This document shows, in pieces, positions 31,665-39,706 of a DNA stretch of 64,000 bases (position 1 is its first letter; each line of letters begins with the position of its first letter). The translations under genes were made by a program, and so were the position numbers. The DNA comes from CAYVRJ01 sp964453645. Lineage in GTDB: Bacteria; Bacillota; Clostridia; Christensenellales; JAWKQI01. The notes below the pieces were generated by a model. That model was not told where the DNA came from. It was given only the letters and a program-made list of their open reading frames with translations, and searched no databases. The stretch lies in contig CAYVRJ010000009.1 in the NCBI GenBank assembly GCA_964453645.1, forward strand, positions 39,676-103,675, read 5' to 3'.

Positions 31665-33485
31665 TTATACGCTCTTTTTGTTCTGCCGAAGCCGTGCCTG
31701 ATGGTTCAGCTCCGCCTTGCGAATGCGAATGTTCTGGGGTGTCACTTCCACCAATTCGTCGTCCGAAATAAACTCAAGGGTCTCTTCTAAACTCAAAACT
31801 TTAGGTGGCGTTAAGCGCAGGGCATCGTCCGAACCCGAAGCACGAATATTCGTCACGTGCTTTTTCTTGCAGACGTTCACAACAATGTCGTCGCTCTTGG
31901 GGGAATACCCAACCACCATACCTGCATACACCTTTGTACCCGCACCGATAAACAAGATACCCCGCTCCTGGGCGTTGTACAGCCCGTAGGTCACCGCTTC
32001 GCCGTCCTCGTGGGCGATGAGGGAACCAAAGCTTCGGCGTTCAATATCTCCCTTGTAGGGGGCGTAGCCGTAAAATATGGTGTTGAGAATACCCTCTCCC
32101 CGGGTGTCCGTTAAAAACTCACTGCGGTATCCGAACAGTCCTCGGGAGGGAATGAGAAACTCAAGCTTCATTCGATCGCCGTTGGGGGTCATGTTCACCA
32201 GCTCAGACTTGCGCTGGCCTAGTTTTTCTATAATGCTGCCCACAGATTCCTGGGGCGTATCGATGATCAATTCCTCGATGGGTTCGTTTAAAACGCCATC
32301 CACTTGCTTGTATAGCACCCGCGGGGGGCTGACCATAAATTCATAACCCTCTCGGCGCATATTTTCGATGAGGATGGACAGGTGCATTTCTCCTCTGCCC
32401 AACACTTTAAAGGAATCCTTGGAATCTGTGTCCTCCACCCGAAGGGATACGTCGGACAGCAGCTCCCGATACAGCCGCTCTCTCAAGTGACGGGTGGTAA
32501 CAAATTTACCTTCTGTCCCCGCCAAGGGGCTGTTGTTTACCGAAAAGGTCATCTCCACAGTGGGTTCAGAAATTTTCACAAAGGGCAGGGGAACGGGGCT
32601 GTCGGGGACACACACGGTGTTGCCGATGTTCACATCTTCAATGCCCGAAAAGGCGACGATATCTCCCGCTGTGGCTCTATCCACGTTGATGCGCTTTAAC
32701 CCCTCGAACTGATAGATGGCGGTGACCTTTGCCTTGCGGCTCAGATTTTGGTCGTAATAATCGCACAGCACCACTTCTTGGTTTTGCACAAGGGTGCCCT
32801 GCTCGATGCGGCCAATGCCGATACGCCCCACGTACTCCGAATGATCGATGGAGGATACGAGGATTTGCAGGGGTGCATCGTCCTCTCCCTCGGGTGGGTC
32901 GATGTAGGAGAGAATGGTTTCGAAGAGGGGTTCTAAGTTTTCGCTCTTTTGATTAAAATCCAAGGTGGCAATCCCCTGCCGTCCCGCACAAAAGACGATG
33001 GGGCTGTCCAACTGGCTCTCGTGGGCATCTAAGTCGATGAGCAGGGAGAGCACTTCGTTGGGAATTTCGCTGAGCCGTGCGTCCGGCCTGTCCATCTTGT
33101 TGGCCACGATGATGATTTTGTGGTTCAGATCCAGTGCCTTTTGCAGCACAAATCGGGTTTGGGGCATGGGGCCTTCGAATGCATCGACCAACAGCACAAC
33201 GCCGTTGACCATTTTTAAGATGCGCTCCACTTCCCCGCCGAAGTCTGCGTGGCCGGGGGTGTCCACAATGTTGATCTTCACCCCTTTGTACACGGTGGAG
33301 GTATTTTTGGCAAGGATCGTGATACCCCGCTCCCGCTCCAAGTCGTTGGAGTCCATGACGCGTTCGGCCACCACTTGGTTTTCTCGAAACACACCGCCCT
33401 GGCGGAGCATTTCGTCCACAAGGGTGGTTTTGCCGTGATCTACGTGGGCGATGATTGCAATATTTCTAAGGTTTTCTTTTCTCAT
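31665..33485 (-). CDS. typA: Translational GTPase TypA/BipA
   Basis: The 606-residue ribosome-binding GTPase helps 50S assembly and stress adaptation. It has the G1 motif AHVDHGKTT near residues 13-21, RGITI near 53, DTPGHADFGGE near 75 and NKMDRPDA near 129. EF-G-like domains follow, then the BipA-specific C-terminal domain. Length is normal. It is bounded by the tRNA-Gly and tRNA-Glu genes. Confidence 0.97.
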   Translation of the reverse strand: MRKENLRNIAIIAHVDHGKTTLVDEMLRQGGVFRENQVVAERVMDSNDLERERGITILAKNTSTVYKGVKINIVDTPGHADFGGEVERILKMVNGVVLLVDAFEGPMPQTRFVLQKALDLNHKIIIVANKMDRPDARLSEIPNEVLSLLIDLDAHESQLDSPIVFCAGRQGIATLDFNQKSENLEPLFETILSYIDPPEGEDDAPLQILVSSIDHSEYVGRIGIGRIEQGTLVQNQEVVLCDYYDQNLSRKAKVTAIYQFEGLKRINVDRATAGDIVAFSGIEDVNIGNTVCVPDSPVPLPFVKISEPTVEMTFSVNNSPLAGTEGKFVTTRHLRERLYRELLSDVSLRVEDTDSKDSFKVLGRGEMHLSILIENMRREGYEFMVSPPRVLYKQVDGVLNEPIEELIIDTPQESVGSIIEKLGQRKSELVNMTPNGDRMKLEFLIPSRGLFGYRSEFLTDTRGEGILNTIFYGYAPYKGDIERRSFGSLIAHEDGEAVTYGLYNAQERGILFIGAGTKVYAGMVVGYSPKSDDIVVNVCKKKHVTNIRASGSDDALRLTPPKVLSLEETLEFISDDELVEVTPQNIRIRKAELNHQARLRQNKKSV

Positions 33486-33552
33486 AAACTTCCTTTTAAA
33501 ATAAATAATCGCTGCGAAAATTTACTCTCGCAGCGACCAGGCTTAGCCTTAT

Positions 33553-33627
33553 TGGTGACCCCAAGGGGAATCGAACCCCTGTTACCGCCGTGAAAGGGCG
33601 ATGTCTTAACCGCTTGACCATGGGGCC
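33553..33627 (-). tRNA. tRNA-Glu (anticodon TTC)
   Basis: The acceptor stem GGCCCCA/TGGGGTC, anticodon loop CTTTCAC and T arm AGGGGTTCGATTCCCCT are present. The 3' CCA is encoded. The first anticodon-stem pair is a T-G wobble. Confidence 0.96.
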
Positions 33628-33727
33628 TAGCACACACTCATATATAATAACTGCACTTTCTTCATTTGTCAACATTTTTTCTAAAAATATTGAATGTTTT
33701 TTTCTGGTTTTTTATGGGGTTTTTTAT

Positions 33728-33906
33728 GAGGCTCTGCCCCAAACCCCGCCAAAGGGTATTTTTGAAAAAATACCCTTTGGAAACCCAAAAACTTTTTGAC
33801 GCAAAAGCTAACGCTTTTGCTAACATGTTATATATATCCCCCATACAAGGGGTGCAGGGACTCAGTCCCTGCCGAGGGGGTCACAGGGGGACGAGCAGTC
33901 CCCCTT
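33728..33906. repeat. Palindromic intergenic repeat block R8
   Basis: Order: GGCTCTGCC, the A/T-tract hairpin (AAAGGGTATTTTT with its complement), GCAAAAGC palindrome, GCAGGGACTCAGTCCCTGC and GGGGGACGAGCAGTCCCCC. It lies 3' of pfkA, upstream of tRNA-Glu. Confidence 0.85.
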
Positions 33907-33915
33907 ATATTACCC

Positions 33916-34989
33916 CTATTCGCCGAATGAAATGCCGATCTCCCGTGCCACATTGACAATCTGATGGTCGGGGGGCACCAGCTTGGTCTTGCCCGCAACG
34001 GCACTCAAGGGGTTGTGCATAATCGTGCCGTTGAGCAGCGCAACACTCACCCCATAACACTCATTCTTAAGAAGCTGTGCCGCATAGGTTCCAAACCGGG
34101 TGGACAACAACCTGTCGTAGGCCGAAGGGCTGCCCCCCCGCTGAATGTGCCCGGGTAGCACCGTCCTCGTCTCAATCTTAGCGGAATCCTGAATCTCCTT
34201 GGCGATCATGTCGCATACGTTTAAATAACCCTTGTTGGTTCGCTTTTGTAAACGCTCCTTGCGCTTCATGGAACTTTCATCCTTGGTCATAGCCCCCTCG
34301 GCAACACACACAATGGAAAAATCTTTGTTCTGCTTGGCTCGGCGAAGCACCGCATCAACAACAGCATCCATGGAAAAGGGAATCTCGGGTAAAAGAATAA
34401 TGTCCGCTCCCCCCGCAATACCCGCATAGAGGGTGAGCCACCCGGCCTTGTTGCCCATAATTTCAATGACCATCACTCGCCCGTGGCTGGCTGCCGTGGT
34501 GTGGATCCTGTCCACCACGTCTGTTGCAATGTCCACCGCCGTGTGAAACCCAAAGGTCACGTCGGTGCCCCAAATGTCGTTGTCGATGGTCTTGGGTAAA
34601 CCAATGACGTTTAACCCCTCTTGGGCTAATAAATTGGCAGACTTGTGGGTGCCGTTGCCCCCCAGTATGAGCAGGCAGTCCAGCTTCATCTTCTTATAAT
34701 TGCTCTTCATGTTTGCAACTTTGTCCACATCGTCCGAAATCACCTGCATGGCGGAATAGGGCTGGCGGGACGTGCCTAAAATGGTTCCGCCTAAGGTGAG
34801 GATGCCCGAAAAATCCCGTTCCTTCATCTCCTTGTACTCGCCGTTGATCAGCCCCAAAAAGCCATCCTGTATGCCGATGATCTCCACATCGTCGATATTT
34901 TGATATGCCGCTTTGGCAACACCTCTGATGACTGCGTTGAGCCCGGGGCAGTCTCCGCCCGATGTGAGTAAACCTATCCTGCGTTTCAT
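33916..34989 (-). CDS. pfkA: 6-phosphofructokinase
   Basis: The 357-residue glycolytic enzyme starts with the nucleotide-binding TSGGDCPGLNAVIRG. It carries GGNGTHKSA where many ATP enzymes have GGDGS, PKTIDND, and the MGNKAGWLTLYAGIAGGAD region. The Lys in PKTIDND is usual in pyrophosphate-dependent enzymes, while Gly in GGNG is usual in ATP enzymes, so the phosphoryl donor is uncertain. The start at 34989 is 7 nt from GGGAGG. The gene is monocistronic. Confidence 0.92.
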   Translation of the reverse strand: MKRRIGLLTSGGDCPGLNAVIRGVAKAAYQNIDDVEIIGIQDGFLGLINGEYKEMKERDFSGILTLGGTILGTSRQPYSAMQVISDDVDKVANMKSNYKKMKLDCLLILGGNGTHKSANLLAQEGLNVIGLPKTIDNDIWGTDVTFGFHTAVDIATDVVDRIHTTAASHGRVMVIEIMGNKAGWLTLYAGIAGGADIILLPEIPFSMDAVVDAVLRRAKQNKDFSIVCVAEGAMTKDESSMKRKERLQKRTNKGYLNVCDMIAKEIQDSAKIETRTVLPGHIQRGGSPSAYDRLLSTRFGTYAAQLLKNECYGVSVALLNGTIMHNPLSAVAGKTKLVPPDHQIVNVAREIGISFGE

Positions 34990-35079
34990 ACCAAATCCTC
35001 CCACTTTTAATTAACCTATGTACTACTTCAAAATGATATATAAAAAATTACGAAAAAGAAATTATTAAAAAAATACATA

Positions 35080-35150
35080 AAGTTTTTGGGGTTCTTAGGG
35101 GACTTTGTTCAAAAAGCCCCCTAAGCGGGTGCAGGGCAGAACCCTGCCAG
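35080..35150. repeat. Palindromic intergenic repeat block R9 (short)
   Basis: Only the A/T-tract hairpin (GGGGACTTTGTTC with CAAAAAGCCCC) and GCAGGGCAGAACCCTGC remain. It lies 3' of gpr. Confidence 0.75.
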
Positions 35151-35195
35151 AAGACAATTTCAGTGTAGTACTCCTGCGCACAAATGTCAAGGCGC

Positions 35196-36122
35196 TCAGC
35201 TCATATAGGTCTTCACATCGTCCAAGGATATATTCTCGTGCAGCGCAATATTTAAAGCGTTGGCAATCACCCGTGCACATCCCTCCACCACAGCATCAAT
35301 ATCCTTGGGTGTCACAATCATCTCCGCACCTTCGCTGGACGAAACCTTTTCAATCAGCTCTTGCAGCTCGGGAGATATATCTTGAGTCAACCCCTCCGCT
35401 TCCATAGATTGTAATATCAGCGCTTCCGCAATGGTTGCCGCAAAAACCACCAGCGGCACTCCAATGCCCAGCACTTTCACGTTGAGTGTCTCTTCATCGA
35501 TGGCCTTGCGGCGGTTGCCAATACCCGAACCGGGAGATATTCCCGTGTTGCTCAGTTGGAACGTGGTGCGTATGCGGGATACGTTGCTGGATGCCAAGGA
35601 ATCAATGGCGATAACCAGCCCTGGATTGGTCTTTTTGGTCAGCCCCTCGATGATCTCCCCCGTCTCAATACCCGTGATACCCAGCACGCCCGGGGCAATG
35701 GCGCTGATGTCGTTGATGCGGTTGTCGATGGCTTCAGGGGCGTATTTATGAATGTGGCGGGTGACGAATAATTTGTCACACACGCTGGGGCCCAGGCTGT
35801 CGGCGGTCACGTGGCGGTTGCCCAAACCCACCACCAACACACCTTTTTTCAGCTCGTCCCGGGAGATCAGCCCTTTAATTTCCTTTGCCAGCAGTTTGGC
35901 TGTGAGTTCTTCCTCCTGCCTGTCCCCCCGGGCTACGGCGTGGCTCTCCACGGTGATATACTTGCCCTTTTCTCGGCCAATCGTGCGCTTGCCCTCTTCG
36001 TCCAAGACTTCCACCGTAGATATTTTAATGTCTCCCACCGAGTGGGTTTTGAGAGACACTCCGTTGATTTCTCCACCTAAACTTTCGTGGGTGTCCAGTG
36101 CAATATCAGTTCTTTGCGGCAT
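35196..36122 (-). CDS. gpr: Germination protease GPR
   Basis: The 308-residue aspartic-type protease degrades small acid-soluble spore proteins at germination. It has the N-terminal RTDIALDTHE pro-region cleavage-type sequence, VVGLGNRHVTADSLGP near 103, PGVLGITGIETGEI near 158 and VIAIDSLAS near 183. It is made as a zymogen in the forespore. Its presence means spores of this organism carry alpha/beta-type SASPs. An AGGAG site precedes the ATG. Confidence 0.95.
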   Translation of the reverse strand: MPQRTDIALDTHESLGGEINGVSLKTHSVGDIKISTVEVLDEEGKRTIGREKGKYITVESHAVARGDRQEEELTAKLLAKEIKGLISRDELKKGVLVVGLGNRHVTADSLGPSVCDKLFVTRHIHKYAPEAIDNRINDISAIAPGVLGITGIETGEIIEGLTKKTNPGLVIAIDSLASSNVSRIRTTFQLSNTGISPGSGIGNRRKAIDEETLNVKVLGIGVPLVVFAATIAEALILQSMEAEGLTQDISPELQELIEKVSSSEGAEMIVTPKDIDAVVEGCARVIANALNIALHENISLDDVKTYMS

Positions 36123-36165
36123 AGTCGCTCCTTTGTAATTAAATTTTTGTATCGTGTCTTTTTTT

Positions 36166-36234
36166 GCAGGGCGCTGCCCTGCACCCGCACAGGGGACTTT
36201 TTGAAAAGAGCCCCTGAGAACCCCAAAAACTTTT
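36166..36234. repeat. Palindromic intergenic repeat block R10 (short)
   Basis: GCAGGGCGCTGCCCTGC followed by the A/T-tract hairpin GGGGACTTTTTGAAAAGAGC and CCCCAAAAACTTTT. It is close to a mirror image of R9 and lies on the other side of gpr. Confidence 0.75.
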
Positions 36235-36263
36235 CGTTTTTGAACTTGTTTCTTTTATATTGT

Positions 36264-36297
36264 TATAAAAAGAAGTACCGGGTATCCGATACTTCTT
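36264..36297 (-). terminator. Terminator of the M15 peptidase gene
   Basis: The 8-bp stem AAGAAGTA/TACTTCTT with a 12-nt loop is followed on the minus strand by TTTAT. Confidence 0.75.
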
Positions 36298-36325
36298 AGT
36301 TTGTTTTTATTTGAAATTTTTATTC

Positions 36326-37003
36326 TTAATAAATAACGGTGGGTGTTCGGCCAATGCCCACAGCATCTTTGGTGAGTTGTGTCCACGTGTTGCACCCGGC
36401 GATGCCGTCAACACCCAGCTTCCGATCCCGTTGGTATTCCCGAACGGCGTTCTCGGTGTGATGGCCAAACAGTCCATCCAACCCTCCCGTGAAGTAATCC
36501 AGAGCATTGAGTGCATCTTGCAGGGTAAACACATAGTTCCCCTTGCTGCCCCGCTTCACCAAGGGATATCCCCCCGCTTTGCAGGCTGAGGGCGACCACC
36601 GCTTGTCGAAATGCACCCATCTTGGGGTTAAGTTGATTGGTTCCACATAAGACCATTTGCCAAAGCTGTTGGCAGAGCTGTGCAGCGCCTTGCGCCCCGC
36701 ATCACTTAAGTTTTGCCCTGTGTCAAAGGAAGTGCCCGCATAGTGCTGGGATTGGGGGGAATGCCCGCCCTCCCATATGCGTTTAAAAGCAAATCCAACG
36801 TAAATGGGCTTGCCATAGTATGTCCGGAAATCAGAAAATGTTTGCATGGTGCGCTTATCCGACCACAAAATATTCCCCATAGACGAACCCTTAAACTCTT
36901 TTACCGTTAAATACGTATTCTTAGTATAGGGCATGGGATCGTTGAGGTTTCTTATGTACTTTTCCACCGAATTGGCATCGTTGTTGTATATATAAACGAT
37001 CAT
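36326..37003 (-). CDS. M15-type peptidoglycan peptidase with a peptidoglycan-binding domain
   Basis: The 225-residue protein has an N-terminal M15/VanY-like domain with the zinc motif SQHYAGTSFD near residues 88-97 and a later WVHFD near 130. A PG_binding_1 domain follows at about 145-210 (GSKGNYVFTLQDALN, GLDGLFGHHTENAVREYQ, GVDGIAG). This is the layout of cell-wall hydrolases and phage endolysins. No signal peptide is seen, so export would need a holin or mother-cell lysis. The start at 37003 lies 6 nt after AGAGAGGTG. Confidence 0.85.
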   Translation of the reverse strand: MIVYIYNNDANSVEKYIRNLNDPMPYTKNTYLTVKEFKGSSMGNILWSDKRTMQTFSDFRTYYGKPIYVGFAFKRIWEGGHSPQSQHYAGTSFDTGQNLSDAGRKALHSSANSFGKWSYVEPINLTPRWVHFDKRWSPSACKAGGYPLVKRGSKGNYVFTLQDALNALDYFTGGLDGLFGHHTENAVREYQRDRKLGVDGIAGCNTWTQLTKDAVGIGRTPTVIY

Positions 37004-37065
37004 AACGTTCACCTCTCTGCATTGATATCTTTTATATAATATTCTTGGGGGAAAGGGATTGATAC

Positions 37066-37094
37066 TTTACAAAATTTCACCAATATGATATAAA
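37066..37094 (+). promoter_or_regulatory. Promoter of the gene at 37101, leaderless arrangement
   Basis: TTTACA (37066-37071), 17 nt, TATAAA (37089-37094). The next 6 nt lead to an ATG at 37101, with no ribosome binding site. Confidence 0.5.
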
Positions 37095-37100
37095 ATGAAT

Positions 37101-38597
37101 ATGAATAAAACAAAAGACGACATCATGGATATTATTGATTCCATCAAGGTAATCGATCCTGCAAACATTTTAAAGGACGAGCTGATTGTGGAAACGGTGG
37201 AAACACAGGAGACAATTTTCGTTGAGGAAGTGGACGTTCCTTTAGAAGAGGAAGAAACGGAAGTCTATTCCCGCACCTCCAAGGCAGCATCGGCTGCATC
37301 GGCAGCATCGGCTGCATCGGCAGCATCGGTTTTTCCCGATGAAAAGCCTTCCTTTCCCCTCTCCCTCAAGTGTTTGTCTGCCCTAGCCTTTGGGGTTGTG
37401 TTTTACTTTTTCCTGTACACAGTGGTGAACCTTCGCTATTTTACGTTAATCGCAACAGCTGCCCAAGCGTTTACGTTTTGCACGCTGTTTAGCGGCATCT
37501 ATGCCATTACCCTTTTGTTTTGCCTGTTTGTGCGGGAGGTAGATAGCCTTAAGAGTCTCATTGCCGTTTCGGTGTTTTTGGGGCTTTCCACCTTTGCCTG
37601 TCTCACTCTCATGGATTTTACACCATCTGGTTCGGCCAGCAGCCTTGCCATGATGCCCTACGAATATTTAAACCGTGCCGTATCCCTTTTGGATTTAAAT
37701 CCGGTTTATGCTGCAAAAGTGCTGCCCATTGCCGCCAACGGTGCGTTAGCCTGCGGGGTGTTAAAACTCACCTCCATGTGGAGCGAACGTAATTTCACCT
37801 GTGTGGCTGCATTTGCCGGCACCTTGCTCCTGCCCCCCGTGCTGTTTGCAACATCCCTGGGGGATCACTTTTCCGTCTTTGGAGCTTTTGCGGTGTTTGG
37901 GATTTATTATTCCCTAAACGAACGCCCCACCTTAGCTTCCCTGTATTTATCCGTTGCCCTGTCCCTCTCGGGCATGGGGTTGTTTGTATTACCCGTGCTG
38001 CTGGTGCTGCTGTTCGTGCGCCAGTTTCAAACCCCCCACATCCTCATCTATATTATGGTATACGTGGTGTCGGTGCTGGGACTTTCTGTTGTTTCCCCCA
38101 GTGGGTTTTCGGGGCTTTCAAACTATTACCTGCAATTCTTTGTGGCCGGGGACGGATCGGCTCCCAACCTGTACGCCATACTAGGCAACGGCAGTTACAT
38201 GGCCAACAACTTCAGCATTCTCTTGTGCTTATCAGCGCTGCTGGGCCTGCTCTTCTTTGCTTATGCCAACCGGGAGGTGCTGGAGCAAAAGTCCGTGCTG
38301 ACCCTCTCCCTGTTGTTTTCCATCAGCATCCCCTTCTTTTTGCCGGGTGCCACTGTGGGTTGTTTTGTGCTGAGCGCTGTGTTAGCCATCGCCTACGGGT
38401 TTACCTTTAAAAACCGACTGCCGGTGTGTATACTCATTATCGTTTCGGTATTTTTGCCCTTCTGTGCCCGTTTGTTCGGTGCCCCTGCCCTGTATGCAAC
38501 GGCGGGTGCCGTTGGTTTGGCGGTGGGTGCGGTGTTGATACTCAGTCACCTCATGGGGTTTTTAGAGGCGGAGCGGCAGGAGTTGTTTGCATCTTAA
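37101..38597 (+). CDS. Unknown polytopic membrane protein with an Ala-Ala-Ser repeat
   Basis: I do not recognise this 498-residue protein. The first 90 residues are soluble and acidic and end in a tandem Ala-Ala-Ser run coded by a repeated 9-nt unit (37285-37329). About twelve hydrophobic segments follow, resembling a polytopic carrier or glycosyltransferase-type scaffold without catalytic motifs that I can see. There is no ribosome binding site before either ATG (37095 or 37101). The second is chosen because the predicted transcript starts there. It ends at a clear terminator. Confidence 0.75.
   Translation: MNKTKDDIMDIIDSIKVIDPANILKDELIVETVETQETIFVEEVDVPLEEEETEVYSRTSKAASAASAASAASAASVFPDEKPSFPLSLKCLSALAFGVVFYFFLYTVVNLRYFTLIATAAQAFTFCTLFSGIYAITLLFCLFVREVDSLKSLIAVSVFLGLSTFACLTLMDFTPSGSASSLAMMPYEYLNRAVSLLDLNPVYAAKVLPIAANGALACGVLKLTSMWSERNFTCVAAFAGTLLLPPVLFATSLGDHFSVFGAFAVFGIYYSLNERPTLASLYLSVALSLSGMGLFVLPVLLVLLFVRQFQTPHILIYIMVYVVSVLGLSVVSPSGFSGLSNYYLQFFVAGDGSAPNLYAILGNGSYMANNFSILLCLSALLGLLFFAYANREVLEQKSVLTLSLLFSISIPFFLPGATVGCFVLSAVLAIAYGFTFKNRLPVCILIIVSVFLPFCARLFGAPALYATAGAVGLAVGAVLILSHLMGFLEAERQELFAS
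37285..37329 (+). repeat. In-frame tandem repeat coding Ala-Ala-Ser
   Basis: Five near-identical 9-nt units alternate GCAGCATCG and GCTGCATCG. Copy number can change by slippage without breaking the reading frame. Confidence 0.85.
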
Positions 38598-38631
38598 AAC
38601 CTAGTTGATCGGTATTTCATTTGTATAATCG

Positions 38632-38677
38632 CCTCCGTTTGTGCAAACCCTAAGGGCAAGCGAAAACGGAGGTTTTT
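38632..38677 (+). terminator. Terminator after the 37101 gene
   Basis: CCTCCGTTT (38632-38640) pairs with AAACGGAGG (38664-38672), followed by TTTTT. Confidence 0.85.
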
Positions 38678-38689
38678 GCGTTTCATGAG

Positions 38690-38725
38690 GATTTGTGCCG
38701 TGTGTGAAACGGCGGAATGGAGTTT
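38690..38725 (+). repeat. Leader element copy d (before the small gene at 38729)
   Basis: Only the 3' half is present: ATTTGTGCCGTGTGTGAAAC, then GGCGGAATGGAG, 4-8 nt from the ATG. The hairpin is GCCG/CGGC with a changed loop. Confidence 0.6.
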
Positions 38726-38728
38726 TTA

Positions 38729-38863
38729 ATGCCAAAGGACAGTCAACCCGACAACAAGTTAGCACGTATGATGAAATCGAAGGGACAAACGCCCCTCACC
38801 GAAGAGAATCACAACCAGAGCAACAACACAAAGAAACAATCGGCCGAAAAAAATGATGTGTAG
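38729..38863 (+). CDS. Small hydrophilic protein, possible spore protein
   Basis: The 44-residue protein begins MPKDSQPDNKLARMM and is rich in Asn, Gln and Lys, with ENHNQSNNTKKQ near residue 26. It has no hydrophobic segment. A similar stretch (PHGTQSNKKQ) appears in the next gene, so the two look like diverged paralogues. Small, basic, disordered proteins of this size are common among minor spore-core proteins (compare the Ssp families). That role is an inference supported only by composition and the sporulation-rich surroundings. A GGAATGGAG site precedes the start. Confidence 0.6.
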   Translation: MPKDSQPDNKLARMMKSKGQTPLTEENHNQSNNTKKQSAEKNDV

Positions 38864-38875
38864 GAGATAGGTACA

Positions 38876-39049
38876 ATGGCAAAGGCAGGAATGAGAAGGC
38901 CCGACCCTTCGGAGCCACACGGCACCCAGAGCAACAAGAAGCAACACTTTAAGAAGAACGAAACACAACCTGTGCCCGAAATTCAGGGCAAGGCGAAGTC
39001 TGGGCACAAAAAAGCAGGAAATATAGTGGATGTAGGCGAAGATCAGTAG
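38876..39049 (+). CDS. Small hydrophilic protein, possible spore protein
   Basis: The 57-residue basic protein starts MAKAGMRRPDPSEPHGTQSN, continues KKQHFKKNE and VPEIQGKAKSG, and has no membrane segment. The PDPSEPHGTQSNKK block looks conserved rather than random. It follows the previous gene by 12 nt with a TAGGAG ribosome binding site, so the two form one transcript. Exact function is unknown; a spore-core or DNA/RNA-binding role is possible. Confidence 0.65.
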   Translation: MAKAGMRRPDPSEPHGTQSNKKQHFKKNETQPVPEIQGKAKSGHKKAGNIVDVGEDQ

Positions 39050-39161
39050 CAGTTTGCAAGTGCGGTGCAAGGAACCCATTGTATGATTTTAGCATACTAT
39101 GTCGTAGATATTACGAATAACTCAAATTTCACGGCATATATGTAATATCAGGAGGGTTTCT

Positions 39162-39419
39162 ATGGATTTCATGAGCTTTATTGTTGAACAGGGACTGGTT
39201 ATAGCCGCTGCGCTCTACGTTGTAGGGGAGATATTTAAGCGGATTCCCCAGTTTCCCGATTGGCTGATACCCGTTATGTTGATGGTTTTGGGTATCTTAG
39301 CTGCGGGATTCTCTCTGAATGGAGGGTTCCACGTAGAGAATATTATGCAAGGTGTCTTTGCTGCAGGTGCGGCAGTGCTTGCGAATCAGACCATTAAACA
39401 AGTTTCCAAACGTGAATAG
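39162..39419 (+). CDS. Phage-holin-like membrane protein
   Basis: The 85-residue protein has three hydrophobic segments. The stretches FPDWLIPVMLMVLGIL and AGAAVLANQTIKQ are characteristic of a holin group (phage_holin_5 type). Holins form pores that let cell-wall hydrolases cross the membrane. No capsid, tail or integrase genes are nearby, so it is a domesticated or solitary holin. The M15 hydrolase at 36326-37003, which lacks a signal peptide, is a candidate partner. CAGGAGG lies 7 nt before the ATG. Confidence 0.8.
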   Translation: MDFMSFIVEQGLVIAAALYVVGEIFKRIPQFPDWLIPVMLMVLGILAAGFSLNGGFHVENIMQGVFAAGAAVLANQTIKQVSKRE

Positions 39420-39428
39420 ATATCAATT

Positions 39429-39454
39429 AAACCCGGGGTTTCCCGGGTTTTTTT
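39429..39454 (+). terminator. Terminator of the holin-like gene
   Basis: AACCCGGG/CCCGGGTT stem with a 4-nt loop and a T7 run. Confidence 0.9.
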
Positions 39455-39467
39455 AATTGGGGATAAT

Positions 39468-39697
39468 TGGGGTTCCACCCCAAACCCTGTTTAGGGGACT
39501 TTTTTCAAAAAGTCCCCTAAAAACCCCAAAAACTTCTTGTCGCAAAGCTATCGCTTTGCTAAGGTTTTTTTAAAATTATACTTTAGCAAAAGCGATAGCT
39601 TTTGTGTTGTGAGGGGTCAAGGGGGAATCATTCCCCCTTGCGGGTGTGGGCAGGGCCCACGAAAACAAAGGGTAACGGGGACGAGTAGTCCCCCTTG
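39468..39697. repeat. Palindromic intergenic repeat block R11
   Basis: Order: GGGGTTCCACCCC, the A/T-tract hairpin GGGGACTTTTTTCAAAAAGT, two facing GCAAAGC/GCAAAAGC palindromes, GGGGGAATCATTCCCCC, GTGGGCAGGGCCCAC and GGGGACGAGTAGTCCCC. It sits after the holin terminator in the convergent gap, so termination of the holin gene is not its only purpose. Confidence 0.85.
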
Positions 39698-39706
39698 TAG
39701 AATATA

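Noticed and set aside
36326..39419. Prophage
   Set aside because: Only a holin-like and an endolysin-like gene are seen; no integrase, capsid, portal, terminase or tail genes, and no attachment-site duplication at the nearby tRNAs.
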